Below are positions 49,701 through 61,977 of a stretch of DNA of 64,000 nt, piece after piece (the stretch's first letter is position 1; each line of letters starts with the position of its first letter). The notes below the pieces were generated by a model. It saw only the letters and a program-made list of their open reading frames with translations, did not search any database and had not been told where the DNA came from. The position numbers were made by a program, and so were the translations under genes. The DNA is taken from NCBI GenBank assembly GCA_026874595.1, contig CM049309.1, positions 21,238,033 to 21,302,032 of the forward strand, in the 5' to 3' direction. The stretch is from Sipunculus nudus (Eukaryota > Annelida > Sipuncula > Golfingiida > Sipunculidae).

Positions 49701-51229
49701 GAAACCTTTCGACAAACACCCTAATTTAGTTTTAAATAATTTTACAAAAGTTAGAATGGGAGCTTGATTTGGACCAGACCATATTGTGTTGCAGTAACTG
49801 TAAGTGCATAATTATGTTCTGGAATTAATATTTAAAAGTACTAATATGAAATAACCATAGGATATAAAAGTACAATTCAATCTGCACTCAATCCTTGTAA
49901 AGCTTCTCTGAATAAATATTTCTTTAGTTTTGATTTTGAAATTGTTTCACTGGATCTGATGTTGAGGGGAAGAGCATTTCATAAATAAGGAGCCAGCTGC
50001 TTAATATGCTGTCACCACACGAGGCCCTGTATAGGCTGCAGTTCTTTGGCTGGGTTAACATATGGCGGTCACCTGACGGTAAAGTTCAAATAGGTCAATA
50101 AGGATGGATTTGTTCTTTAAGAAGGATGGGTGCTAGGTTATGTTAATTTTGGGTCATGACCTTTACTTTTGGGTTATTGTGACCTGAAAATTATTTAAGC
50201 TTCCCTTTTGCCTGACATTTCCAAGGATCTCACCTCCCAATGCATTGGAGATTTTTTTTTTTTTTGTGTGTGTGTGTGGGGGGGGGGGGGGGAATGTTAA
50301 CCCTCCTGTGAAAGCAGTTTATAACTGGATGTTGCTTATCAATTTTATATCTTTAAGATAAAGTTTTTGGTTAATAAACCTCGGTTTTAAATTCTTAACC
50401 TTGTTTAATAGTTATGAAAACAATTTTTCACCTCATTAGATTTTAGGTCATTCTAACATGACGGACAATATATTCAGGATATAAATTAAGGATATAAATG
50501 TCAAATTTTGTCTTGGTCTCTTGACCTGTGTGCATGTTTGTGTTTGTACAACTGCTGGTTGATTTTATATTTAAGTCAACATATGAAAATATGCAGCCAA
50601 ACTAGTGAACTAATGTTTCAAAATAATATCTATTAATAACTATAATATGAATTGACTGGTGCAACTTCTGTAGCCATGCCTCAGAAATGCCTGTTTTAGG
50701 TCTTGAAGTGTCTGGAATGATGCTAGGGGTGGGTCAGGGAACCATGCCCTCCCCCCCCCCCAATATTGGACTTTGCATTTGATATTGTTTAAATATCTAC
50801 TAAGAAAATTATAGTATGATAGTAGTTTTAAAATCATGAAAATATCAGTCATGTTATTATTGGGTTCATTACTATCTACTTTCATCTGCAAGTAACATTG
50901 ATAGAAAGAGGTCTCGGGGGGGGGGGGGGGGGGAATTTATTCTTAAACTGTCACAGGGAAACTAAGAAACTGAAGATAATGGAATCGTGCATTCCAAAAA
51001 AATGATAAATAAGTGAACTTTTTCTCTTGTTTGAGTCTTAAAAAAACTGTTACAAGGATTTTGAAGTTACAGGCCCATTCTTTTACACACACTCCAATAC
51101 CAGTGTATGAAACTTGTGATGAGTTTTCCTTTTGATGATCCTGATCAGTATAAAGTGGACTTGTGTGACCACCTTGAGCTTATCACAAGGAAATTGTATG
51201 TGTGTATACCCTATTAGTAGAGTGCAAAT
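49701..51229. other. Intergenic stretch with poly-G runs
   Basis: Poly-G/C runs lie near 50279-50292, 50750-50760 and 50917-50933. A segment at 49975-50040 (GAGCATTTCATAAATAAGG, GAGCCAGCTGC) resembles the kind of phrase seen in interspersed repeats but is unassigned. No gene is seen. Confidence 0.4.
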
Positions 51230-51390
51230 TCCCTATGAGCAGTGTGTGAAAGCCCTGTGAGCACTGTGTGAATACAATAAGATTTCTGTGCAAATGCCCT
51301 CTGAGCAGTGTGTGAATGCCCAATGAGCATTGTTTAATAGCCTTATTAGCATTGTGTGAATGTGCTTTGAGCAGTATGTGGATGTAAACA
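51230..51390. repeat. Degenerate 22-bp minisatellite
   Basis: About six degenerate units resembling CCCTNTGAGCAGTGTGTGAATG, one interrupted by ~23 bp. It directly precedes the TA/TATG microsatellite. Confidence 0.75.
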
Positions 51391-51396
51391 CCACAG

Positions 51397-51398
<2 letters not shown>

Positions 51399-51475
<77 letters not shown>

Positions 51476-51488
51476 TGTATGTATGTAT
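51399..51488. repeat. Compound (TA)n-(TATG)n microsatellite
   Basis: A ~50-bp TA run passes directly into ~10 TATG units. The Tyr/Ile- and Thr/His-rich minus-strand ORFs over it are artefacts. Confidence 0.95.
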
Positions 51489-53522
51489 TTGTCTGGTGGC
51501 CTGTATAGCCAGTCCAAAAGAGCTAAAGAATGAATCCAATCGTCGCTCTTGTTATACAGAAGCATGTCCTAGGCATTTTGACCTCTTGCCACCAGGTGTC
51601 CTACAAAGACAATGAATAAAATAATATTGCACACAAAGTGTACACATAGTGTTCACATTTTGGATGGTTTCCTTATGATGATGTTTCCAATCAGTCGCAC
51701 AGTCATGAGCAGGGCAAAATTTTTGGTTTTACAGACTTTCCTTGTGATGACCTTATCACAAGGGGAAAAAAAATCTCATTGGAAGGGCAAAAACATACGA
51801 TAAATCACATCACAAGTCCAATCTGATCTGTTTGCTCACTCACTCTCTCCATCCTTCACTCACTCAGACTAACTCTTTCTCTCTCTCTCACACGCATTCT
51901 TCGGCCCGTGAGTATGATCTCCTCACCACCACTCCCACTGTAAAAAACTGGCTCACCCCTGTGATGCAAAATGTGTCCTAAGGGGGAGTAATTCTGCAAA
52001 TCCTGAGAAATTTGACATTACTTTGTGAATGGCTATTACAGTGCCATGGACCAGAAACTATAACTCCTTTTTGGAAAATCCTTCTGGGAAATCCTTCCCA
52101 CATGAATTTGGAAGTGTCCCAATGCTAAAAAAAAAAACTAATAAGCTTGTGCAATCATAAATAAATCACAAACCACACTGAAGACTCACAAAGATTTCTT
52201 TTCCATATCAGTTTATTTTTCAATGTCTGTACGGTGTTGACACATTACACAAGTTTCATATACTTAACATTAACCTAGAACAAATTGTTGTCAGAAGAAT
52301 AAATAACAAATAAGATTTAATCTTTTGCATAGAAGTATAAAAGAATTAAAATTATAATAAGAATAATTTAAAAGCAGCATAAACAATGACAACACAGACC
52401 ACACAGACCTGTATGACAACATCTTTAAGCATATGTTTATTGCATCATTTAACATGATTAAAAACCTATATCCACTTCATTTGCTGTAAATCTTATATCT
52501 TTGATCTTAAAATAACCACTTACAATTTTATCCTTACTTTATACACAATTTTTGACACTCTTGGAAATGTTTTATCTGCTATAATTCATGGTTTTATTTG
52601 TTTGTTAAAATTTGATTATAATTCTTTTTCTTGGCTTGTACTTCAAAACAACCTCTTTATAGGTAAACCTGATATTATATACATGAAAACATAGTAAATT
52701 ATTCCTCCAAGAATGTATGATGAACTGCTAATACATATAGTAGACATTTTAAAATCATATAGATTTTTAAAATCAAATAGATTTATGCATCACAGTAAGT
52801 TTTCATAATCATATTATTGTTGGATAAACACAGGGATGGAAAACTGTGGAATGATAACAAAACCTATAACATTAACACTGTGTCATATTGTGCATTTGGT
52901 GCAACAACAAACAGTATTTTAGAAACATGATCTGGAGCATGGAAGTATGCATGTTCTAATAACAATAAATATATTTTCTGTAACATATTGGTAGATTTAT
53001 GTGGAATATATTACAAAGTCCCTAATGAACTCCTACACATTCAGCAAATAACAATATCAAAATTGTAAAAATCTGCATACACTCACCATGTACAAATAGA
53101 CACCACTTTGTTCATATGGTCATTTGGTGTGTTTCTGATGAATCTTAGGTACGGTCATATATATGTCCCTCATGTTGTATCATTTGTAAACTGAGGGGTT
53201 TCACAATTCAAATTTTTTACCAGAGTTTTCAATTTTTTTTCCAGATATTTCAAGTTTTACATCCGATAGTGTTCATTGTGGGGTGTATTAGTTTTACAAT
53301 TCTGAATCAATTTAAATGTAGTATTTTCCGCAACACCTTCTGCTGTTGTAATCATGTACTTCAATATTTAAGTAGCATCTTACTGTTATGATAGTATTAT
53401 CAACCTTGCTTTTATGTATACTGCTGTTATAAACTGTCATGACTTTTAATATCTTTTATTTGATTAGACTGCAAATAAATAAATAAACTTGGACATAATG
53501 TCTGTAAGTATTGAAAAAAGGT
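51489..53522. other. AT-rich intergenic stretch
   Basis: No coding exon, RNA gene or mobile element is recognised on either strand. Confidence 0.4.
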
Positions 53523-55400
53523 AACAAGGACCCATGGGTCATGGTGCTCAGCTGAAGTTGACTTTGAAGGTAAAAAATCTCTTAATAACAAATTGAGAGA
53601 AAAAAAGTCTGAAAGGAAGAGATAATTTAGGACATGGTAATTATGATTACATTGAATTTATGTGTAAGGAATTGTTGCAAAATAATATTTTGTGATACGA
53701 CTAAGTGCTTTCAGGTTGAACCATGTGAGCAGTTTATTAACATAAGATCTATACTATTATCACGATCATGGATTTGCTCTTTGATAAATTGTTGACATAT
53801 TCAGCAGTTGACATATATCTTCAGTTAGATCCTCCCTTTTTTTATTATTATACCATGTTATTTTCAATTTTATGAATTGTATATACATATAGGATATGAT
53901 ATTTGATTCAACATTGCTTAAAGGAAAGGATTTATTCATTAATATTAAATATTAAATAATAAACAGGGAGATGGACAAACAAATTACTTTATTTCCCACT
54001 CTGCTGAGGCAGAAAATAATGAAAAAATCCTTGCGTTAGATCCTCATTTATCATTATATCAATTTTTTAAAAAGTTTTTATACTTTATAAATTTGCAATA
54101 TAACATATATATCTGAAAATATAAGTTGATTCACAATTCTGAATTGCATCATCATTTATCCCTTATTTTACTCATATAACATTGCATAATGCATCAAATT
54201 GTATTTTTTAAAAATTAAAATATATTTTGTATATATGAAAATAATAAATATCTCAAACTAAAATTTGATTCAGAATTCACAATTCTAAATTGCACCATTA
54301 TTTATCTTTAATTTGGCTCATATATTATCACTTTAAGCATAATGATGAGTTTAATTTTATTAACATTATTTAAAAGGAATTTAATTTCTTTAATCATGCC
54401 ACATTACCTGGATTACTCCTTGGAATTACTATATCTGTAAAGTTTACATTGGAATGGAAACAGCTTTATAGTAAAGAAAATACAGTACAAACACTGACAA
54501 TTATCGCTTTACACTAGGTGAATATGGCATTGTGTGTGTGTAGGGGGGGGGGGGGCAAGGGTCGATGGGCAAATGTGTGATATGAGAATTACTACACCTG
54601 TGACAGCAGGGGTGCTCAATCAGTGTTGCATTGCTAATAAGGTTACCCCGGCAGGGCTGAAGTGACCAGAAGAGGACTGCCTTGGGCTTTACAATGCAAG
54701 TGAATATAACAGTGCCTCAAAATAAAAATTTAATTTCTAGCCCGATTTTTTAGCTTTTATTTTCAAATTTCAGATTTACAAGATAAAATCATTATTTATA
54801 CATACTCAGAAAATTAATTCAAAAGTGCTTCTAGGAAAAAAATGTGCCAATGTCAAAGTTGAGGTAAATTTAAAGTACTGTTTTTTGTATTAATAACTTA
54901 AAAAATTAAAATTCTGATCTGATTTCTGGTGTACTATTGAATCTTGATTAAATAAAGTAACATCCTCGGGAATATAGTCTCTAGCTACAACAGTTATCTT
55001 TTAAGGTGAGTAAATAGATTTCCTGATTTTTGACAAAGTGCATTAGGTTTGAGCCCATTATTTCAACAATTTACCCGATGCTGACCTAATTTTTGTCATG
55101 TGCATAGGAAATATATGCAGGAATGATTACTTCAAACATGAATACATTAACACCAGTGGTTTTCATAGTGGTCAGGTTTGAAGTGTAACAGTAGGTTTTT
55201 TTACTGGAAAAAGGTGCTTTTTCCTTAATTTCTCACAGGAACAAAGTCACAGTGACCCAGTTTTTTGTTTTGTAGGTGAACTTCGGGACAGCAAACAGCA
55301 TGTAGAATTTTGGATTTGTAGGTCCAAAGGTTTCAAATCATGCCTTGTTAACAGATGGACAGAGGGAGGACCATCACTATAGCTCATATGACCCAAGTGA
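53523..55400. repeat. 1.88-kb dispersed repeat, copy 2
   Basis: Direct-orientation partner of 36311-38190 with nearly the same length (1878 versus 1880 bp) but clear sequence divergence. It shares the GTGCTCAGCTGAAG start, central poly-G (54542-54555), GACAGCAGGGG, TCTCACAGGAACAAAGTC and a CTATAGCTCATATGACC end. Its right-end inverted motif is eroded. Confidence 0.8.
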
Positions 55401-56266
55401 ATCTTTGTGGTAGCATGTACCCGTGTTTGATAAGATATTAATAAAATAACATAGACTTAAAAACTTTTAAAATATACATCAACATATTGCATAGGTAAAC
55501 TAGCAGAAAAAAAACTTTACAAACTGGTTTTAATTTTTTATACATGAGGACAAACAAAATTTAAGGTGTATAAAATCAGCAGCACATAATCAGCAACCCA
55601 ATTCATTTTTTCACAAATTAAAAAAAAATCACCTGTTTATAAATGTAAATATACAGGAATGGTCAGATCAGGTGTAAACTTCACGGAGGTACAGGAACCC
55701 TGTCTACATTCTAGTATGTGGCATCTCCTCCTCCTCCTTTGCGAACTGTGTGCAATAACAAGAACTTGGAATAAGAGAAACCTCATTCCAAAGAAGAATT
55801 TGATAAGTGTATGTTGCACTTATTATAGAAGTGGATCAAAAAAGGGAGGTCCAGGGAGTCTGGACCCCCCCCCCTCCCTTTTCAGCTGCCATAACCTTTT
55901 TTTGTAGGATTAGTCATTAGTCTTCACTAAATCCTGGCTCCACCTCTTTATAAGAGCAAGTTTCAATCTTTGTTAAAATCTGAGAACCCCTGTTAGAAAT
56001 AAAGGGTAATGAAAGTTTCACATCATGCTACTAATAAGTGTCACAATTTTTTAAATTCCATATTGAAAAATATATAACAAGAAACGTCCTCAGTCTGGAG
56101 TGTAGCATTCATACAGAATGCTAACATATACACCAATCACATTTCAGGATATGTGTTTGTCATGTGAAAAATTGTATTTTGGTCATTTAACAACCCTGAG
56201 GTGTCTTAAGGAACACAAAAAGTGTTTCATGACTTGCAAATATTGCACATTGGTTGTCATATAGCA
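55401..56266. other. Downstream region of the VMAC-like gene
   Basis: AT-rich. At 55836-55950 there is a repeat with GGTCCAGGGAGTCTGGACC and poly-C, matching the G-rich family at 26790 and 32650. No further gene is seen. Confidence 0.45.
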
Positions 56267-56884
56267 TCATAGATAAAACTCTTTATCCTTTTCTCTTAAT
56301 TTATTATCATCAGACTCCATATCTTCCTTTTCATCTTGATTATCTTCATCATTTATGGAAAAATTATGATTTTTCTGTGAGCTGTTGACTGATTCAATTG
56401 GCTGGTGCTCTGCTGCTGGTCTATAATCGGCTGTGACTGCGCTTTCCTTTGCAAAAGTTACACCAGTGATCCCATTCATGACTGGTACATCTATTTCTGG
56501 CGGAGTGGAAGGATAATATTTACTGGCAGACTGCATCAGTTTCAGCACCTGACGTAATGGATTCCTGTGTTTTGTGATTTCCTGTAACAAAACACTTTGC
56601 TTGGTCAACTCAGATATCAGTTTATCTTTTATAGCAAGCTCAGCTTCTAAATTTGCCACCCTTAAATTTGACACCTCCATGCGATTGTTTGCGTTTGCCA
56701 CTTCAGCATTTTTAGCTTGGATAATTTGCTGAATAGCAACCTCGTGTTGTTGATGGAACTGTTTCAGTGCTGTATCTTTCTGTTGGACAGCTTCTTCAAG
56801 TTCACTCACTCTGGTGTACAGGGCTTGCAGGTGCTTGTTGGCTTCCTGTATACTGCTTTTAGCCGGCGAACCCCCAGGAAACAT
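56267..56884 (-). CDS. VMAC: VMAC-like coiled-coil protein
   Basis: A single-exon CDS of 205 residues similar to vimentin-type intermediate-filament-associated coiled-coil protein, a small vertebrate coiled-coil protein of ~169 residues. Shared landmarks in order are IQEANKHLQALYTRVSELE (residues 12-30; human has REANAHLAAVHRRAAELE), a heptad-rich helix to about residue 95, and LLQEITKHRNPLRQVL (99-114; human LLQDICRRRPPLAGLL). The tail from ~120 is low in structure and ends in an acidic stretch (NDEDNQDEKEDMESDD). The role in invertebrates is unknown; the vertebrate protein is linked to intermediate filaments. It is divergent head-to-head with ASF1, start codons 430 bp apart. There is no intron in the coding part. 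Orthology is by recognised motif order, not an alignment score. Confidence 0.75.
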   Translation of the reverse strand: MFPGGSPAKSSIQEANKHLQALYTRVSELEEAVQQKDTALKQFHQQHEVAIQQIIQAKNAEVANANNRMEVSNLRVANLEAELAIKDKLISELTKQSVLLQEITKHRNPLRQVLKLMQSASKYYPSTPPEIDVPVMNGITGVTFAKESAVTADYRPAAEHQPIESVNSSQKNHNFSINDEDNQDEKEDMESDDNKLREKDKEFYL

Positions 56885-57314
56885 GATTGTAATATTTTCA
56901 CACCAAACTTATAACTCAACAATAACGTACACTTAGTCCGACTTAAACCATCGTATATACGTGATATACACTGTCTCCATGCACTGCTGTCAGCTGTCAA
57001 ACCGTGACACACGTAAACAGGAAGTTAGCAACGAAGCTGTTTAGGCATGCGCAACATCGGCCAATTAGCATTTCGTTCTTATTCGCCCGTGCTTATGGCC
57101 AATCGAATTTCTCCTTGCACATATATTTGTTCAATCAGCAATGTTCGCGCCATATTTGTTGACGGAATACACAGTGGACCTGCCTTGTGAACGGTGGCGT
57201 GCAATTGACATCTGTCTGGGTTATCAGTGAAACCCGGAGGTGTATGTTCGGTCATTCAAGAGAGAAAAACTTTTCCTTTCTTAATGCCGTAGAAGAAAAT
57301 CACATGACCCGACA
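56885..57314. promoter_or_regulatory. Shared divergent promoter of VMAC-like gene and ASF1
   Basis: 430 bp between the two start codons, GC-richer and free of repeats. Visible sites are an ETS-like ACAGGAAGT (57017-57025), a palindromic GCATGCGC resembling an NRF1 half site (57045-57052), and CCAAT boxes at 57061-57065 and 57099-57103. An E2F-like TTCGCGCC (57144-57151) overlaps a YY1-like CGCCATATTT. There is no TATA box in the centre. This combination is typical of CpG-type housekeeping or cell-cycle promoters. Site calls are by consensus only. Confidence 0.65.
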
Positions 57315-57423
57315 ATGGCCAAAGTGAACATATGCAATGTTGTGGTGTTGGACAACCCTTGTCCTTTCGTCCGTCCATTCCAGTTTGAGATCACATTCGA
57401 GTGCATAGAAGATCTGCAAGAAG
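57315..57423 (+). CDS. ASF1: Histone chaperone ASF1, first coding exon (partial gene)
   Basis: ASF1 binds H3-H4 dimers and hands them to CAF-1 or HIRA for nucleosome assembly. The exon encodes 36 residues plus one base, starting MAKVNICNVVVLDNPCPF and continuing FQFEITFECIEDLQE, then G|GTATAAAT. It is nearly identical to the ASF1 N-terminal strands known from animals (NVVVLDNPSPF, FQFEITFECIEDL). The phase-1 end is compatible with the expected Asp-Leu-Glu-Trp continuation. No further exon (the expected DLEWKIIYVGSA region) is found before 64000, so intron 1 is longer than 6.5 kb and filled with mobile elements. It is divergent from the VMAC-like gene and likely driven by the E2F/CCAAT-bearing promoter between them. 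Confidence 0.93.
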
Positions 57424-57574
57424 GTATAAATCTTATTGCAATATTTGAAAAAAATTGAAAATATGAAAAAACTTAACACGTGTCTGGTCAGCAAACGTTG
57501 ATCCAGATACGTGTTCTAAGCTGGTACAGTATTTGATTAAAAATAATAAAATATAATGTGTTTAATAATTAATA

Positions 57575-58442
57575 CTATACTCCGTTCCACGACCCATGGT
57601 CCACATGATTTTTCCAATTATTTTGTTACAAACTAAATTTCAGGTTTCAGTGTTGCAAGAACCAACAAGGCAAGAGACCGCCTAATTTATTTTCGGAAAA
57701 TTATTGATGAAATAAAAGAATGTTACCTAACGACGCTGTTAAGTCATTTTTAACGCAGCACAACTGAACCTTGTCATGCGGCAACCATAGCGGGAGGGGA
57801 GATATGACGTCACAGAGGCTCGACTGTGCCAAACGACAACTTGGGTGGGGGTGTCAGGTCCTTTGCTCATGGTGCCTGGAGGGTGCGCTGTGGCCTCTTT
57901 AGTCAGGAATATTGTTGTTTTTTTTTTTTGCCTCAAGGATGTCAGATTTTGCCGGCAAACCATATAGGCTACAGCTCTGAATAGGATTAATAAGGGGTGT
58001 GCTTTATTTTTTTGAGATACAGTCAAACCAACTTTGTGTAATATCGGTGAATAGAAAATCCCGTCTATTGTCACATAAATCTGTATCTCAAACTATTTCA
58101 TATAAATAGAACAGGTACGTAAACCTGACCGTTTTATATCATGGAATAACAATATTCCGTTTATTGTTATGCTTGGAACCTTTGCCAGTGATATGAGTGC
58201 AAAGTTAATATCAAATGCCGACAAATCCGGCCAAGAGGCTGTTATCGATCAGGTGTATCAAAAAAATTTAAGACTATTATATAACTATCTCCTTCCCGTG
58301 CACGGCAGACCTCGTGCAGTGATTAATACACGCATGTCACTCAACGCAGCTAGTTAGGCTCTATTTTTTAAAGAAAAAAAAATGTTAATCCATTGTTCAT
58401 AGATGATTGTTTTTTTTTATAACAAGGGCAATGTTTGTATAT

Positions 58443-58499
<57 letters not shown>

Positions 58500-58818
58500 C
58501 CTATATATATTTCTATATGACACATTTTAAATATATAATGAATAATATAATAAAATGAAAATATATTATAAATATATTATATATTTAATATGAATATAAA
58601 TAATGAATAATATAACAAAATTAAAATATTTAATAAGTACATAATATGTATTTGATATAGGATAAATACAAGAAGAACTGAATGGTGAAACATACATAAA
58701 ATGGGTCCAGGTGATGTCCATGATGTTCTATAAATACATAACTGATTATACTATTTTTTTTATAACATATAGATGCATCTGATTTGAAAAAAAAATGTGA
58801 TACAATTCATAGAAATGC

Positions 58819-58850
<32 letters not shown>

Positions 58851-59894
58851 TTATATATATATATATTAAATGTCTATGTACAATATTAATGTTAATAAAC
58901 ATATGATTACAAATCAGTTTTCAGTGAATGGGCTTATCTATGTTCCGCTTAACATGCCTGATTAAAATATTGTATAGGCCTAAACAGGAGCAACATCTCA
59001 CAAGCGTCCCTCAGCCCCGAGGAAGGTTAGGCAAATATATATTAGGCTAAAAAAATAAAAGGTATGGTTCTCAGGCACCGCCCGCATCAATTTTAATCCC
59101 CCGCATCAATTTTTTTTGTTATTTTCATTAGAAACTTACCAATTTTGAGCTGCAGCTGCTCGGACATTTCTTTCAAGGAGATAAAATAATAACATTTCCT
59201 TTGTTATGTAGTGCTTTTACTTGTTTAGCAAATTAAATCTGTTGTTATCATGCTTTTCCCTTATCATTTGACATTTTTATGGAAACATAAAAAAAAATTA
59301 AAAACAAAAAACCGCCCGCCCGCATAGATTTCGGAAAAAAGTGCCTGAGAACAATCTTTTTTTTTTATTTTGGCCTTATATGGTTGTTCCAGTGAACATA
59401 TAGCCCATACAAACATGTCAAACATTTGTTATATTTATCATCTGCTCTCTGTACTCTCATCAATCATACATTTATACCTCTTTTAATTTAATTTACATAA
59501 TAAATTGGATTTATACTTGTGTAAATATTCTAATTTACGATCAACACGGCCAACAAACAACACGATACGTGTCACCACAGCACAGGAAAAACATAAACGA
59601 TTTCACCCCTTCTGGTAAATGGACTCTTCCAGCCAATCCAGGGCAACGTCCTTGACCCCTTGTTCACAAGCACCTCTTGTAGAAACTGTTGCAAAGTTTG
59701 TAGACTGATTCTCACATTTCAGAAAAAAATCGATTGTGAAAACAACATGCAAGATACAGTTTAATATGTATGATGGAAAATTAGGTGGATGTTTCTTCTA
59801 CCCAATTTTGTTAGATTTCTTTTGATATCTAACTTCACTTTTTTTTTCTCTCGCAAAAAACGGGTGGACCATAGGTCGTGGAACGGAGTATAGT
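57575..59894. mobile_element. 2.3-kb TIR element in ASF1 intron 1
   Basis: 31-bp terminal inverted repeats at 57575-57605 and 59864-59894 match at 30 of 31 positions. They begin ACTATACTCCGTTCCACGAC. No target duplication is obvious (left flank ...AATTAAT, right flank CTGTTTTA). The interior holds (AT)n runs at 58448-58498 and 58818-58865, a nested MITE (59067-59352) and a 62-codon ORF (58169-58357) without known motifs. Superfamily not assigned. Confidence 0.75.
59067..59352. mobile_element. MITE-like repeat, copy B (nested)
   Basis: Bounded by GTTCTCAGGCAC (59067-59078) and GTGCCTGAGAAC (59341-59352); in the opposite orientation to copy A at 17052-17350. It lies inside the 57575-59894 element, so it inserted later. 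CCGCCCGC strings flank the inner side of both TIRs in this copy. Confidence 0.82.
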
Positions 59895-60548
59895 CTGTTT
59901 TAGTGTTTATGATTATTTCTGCTTTAGATTTTAAATAATATTAATTATTATTATCTGTAATAGTATTGTCTATGACTATGAGCATAGAACATCCCTCTGC
60001 CAGTGTTTCATTTCCAGTGCATGTTTTTATATATATAAAAATGTCTGAATCTAAGGTTGCAAGAGGAGTACTATTCTGTCCATTGTGTGAGTGATAATGA
60101 AAAAGTCCAGGATATGTCGACATAGTTCACACCTATTTTGTGCCATAAGCAAGATGCTGAGTAGTAACCAAATAGCCATCCATGCTGATATCATCATTAA
60201 GGTTTAGGGATATATCGGCCACCGCCCCTATGATATTGGCCAGGTAACAGGAACTCTCGGCCCCAGGACAGTCGGCCTGGAGACACTTGGCCCAAGCGAC
60301 TCTCGGCCCCAGAGACAGTCGGCCCCTAAGCAATGGGACCGAGCGACACTCGGCCCCGAGGCCGACGGTCGGTCCCAGAGACACTCGGCCCTTATATAAA
60401 TAATATATTAATATGAATTAAAATATCTATCTATATATATACACACACATATATATACATGCATGTGTGTATTCATACATATATATATATATATATATAT
60501 AAAATATGATATATCATTATTTGGACTAACATTGAAATATGCTTTTAA

Positions 60549-61977
60549 TTGTTTCAGAATTATGCACGGTTTCCCTCGGTTTCATTATCTGTATCTATAT
60601 ATTTTTTTGTAAAGTTTGTTGGTGCCCTAATATTTTTATTCATAGAAAATTCAGGTTTGTTGCTTTGTGACATTCAAGTATTGGTATTTTTACACGACCA
60701 AGGCAATAGGCCTACTCCATGCAGGCTTGGGTCAAGTACATGTACTTGTACTTGGTACTTGTACTCAAGTACAAAATTTTCAGTCCTTGACCTGTACTTG
60801 TACTTGGAACTTTTTACCAAGTACAGTCAAGTACTGTACTTGTACTTGCTAAAAATGTCCTTGAAAAATCAAGTACATTTCAAGTACATGTATTTTTAAA
60901 ATTATTTTGAATACAGAGCATATGGATTGATGGATGTGAGACAAGATGTACATGTCACAATTATAATAGCCTACACTATTTAACATCAAACATGCCTCTG
61001 TTTATCCATGGTTTACTAATCAAAGGTCAGATTGTGCTAGGTAACTTATTTGGCTGTGACCTACTCTGTCCAGTACTCTTATGTAATTAGCACCAGTGGT
61101 CACCAGCAATGTGGCAGCTGGCCCATGCTTGCCTCCACAATAGGCACATCCTGGACAATTACTGGACAAGAACTGAGTCTGTTCAGCATTATTTGCTGAT
61201 ATGCTTCATGATCAAGGGGGTCACAGGAAGTAATAGAAAGTAATATGTATTACTCTATTACTTTGTTGTTTCAGAATTATGCACGGTTTCCCTCAGTTTC
61301 ATTATCTGTATCTATATATTTTTTTGTAAAGTTTTTTGGTGCCCTAATATTTTTATTCATAGAAAATTCAGGTTTGTTGCTTTGTGACATTCAAGTATTG
61401 GTATTTTTACACGACCAAGGCAATAGGCCTACTCCATGCAGGCTTGGGTCAAGTACATGTACTTGGTACTTGTACTCAAGTACAAAATTTTCAGTACTTG
61501 ACCTGTACTTGTACTTGGAACTTTTTACCAAGTACAGTACTTGTACTGTACTTGTACTTGCTAAAAATGTCCTTGAAAAATCAAGTACATTTCAAGTACA
61601 TGTATTTTTTAAATTATTTTGAATACAGAGCATATGGATTGATGGATGTGAGACAAGATGTACATGTCACAATTATAATAGCCTACACTATTTAACATCA
61701 AACATGCCTCTGTTTATCCATGGTTTACTAATCAAAGGTCAGATTGTGCTAGGTAACTTATTTGGCTGTGACCTACTCTGTCCAGTACTCTTATGTAATT
61801 AGCACCAGTGGTCACCAGCAATGTAGCAGCTCGCCCATGCTTGCCTCCACAATAGGCACATCCTGGACAATTACTGGACAAGAACTGAGTCTGTTCAGCA
61901 TTATTTGCTGATATGCTTCATGATCAAGGGGGTCACAGGAAGTAATAGAAAGTAATATGTATCACACTATTACTTTG
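60549..61977. repeat. 717-bp tandem duplication
   Basis: 60549-61265 is repeated at 61266-61977 with few changes, including small length differences in the GTACTTGTACTTG tracts. Each copy contains the target octamer ACTCCATG, the left TIR and the left subterminal region of the hAT-like element. The paired 103-125-codon ORFs are by-products. Confidence 0.92.

Noticed and set aside
51183-51565. Minus-strand ORFs with long Tyr-Ile/Thr-His runs
   Set aside because: They cross a (TA)n-(TATG)n microsatellite and a 22-bp minisatellite; no other coding evidence.
58169-58357. ASF1 second exon or transposase ORF
   Set aside because: The sequence has none of the expected ASF1 continuation and no recognisable catalytic motif; it lies inside a TIR element.
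60549-61695. Paired ORFs of 61-125 codons that look like a duplicated gene
   Set aside because: They are overlapping frames of a duplicated transposon end full of TACTTG motifs, and both frames are open because of the repeat.
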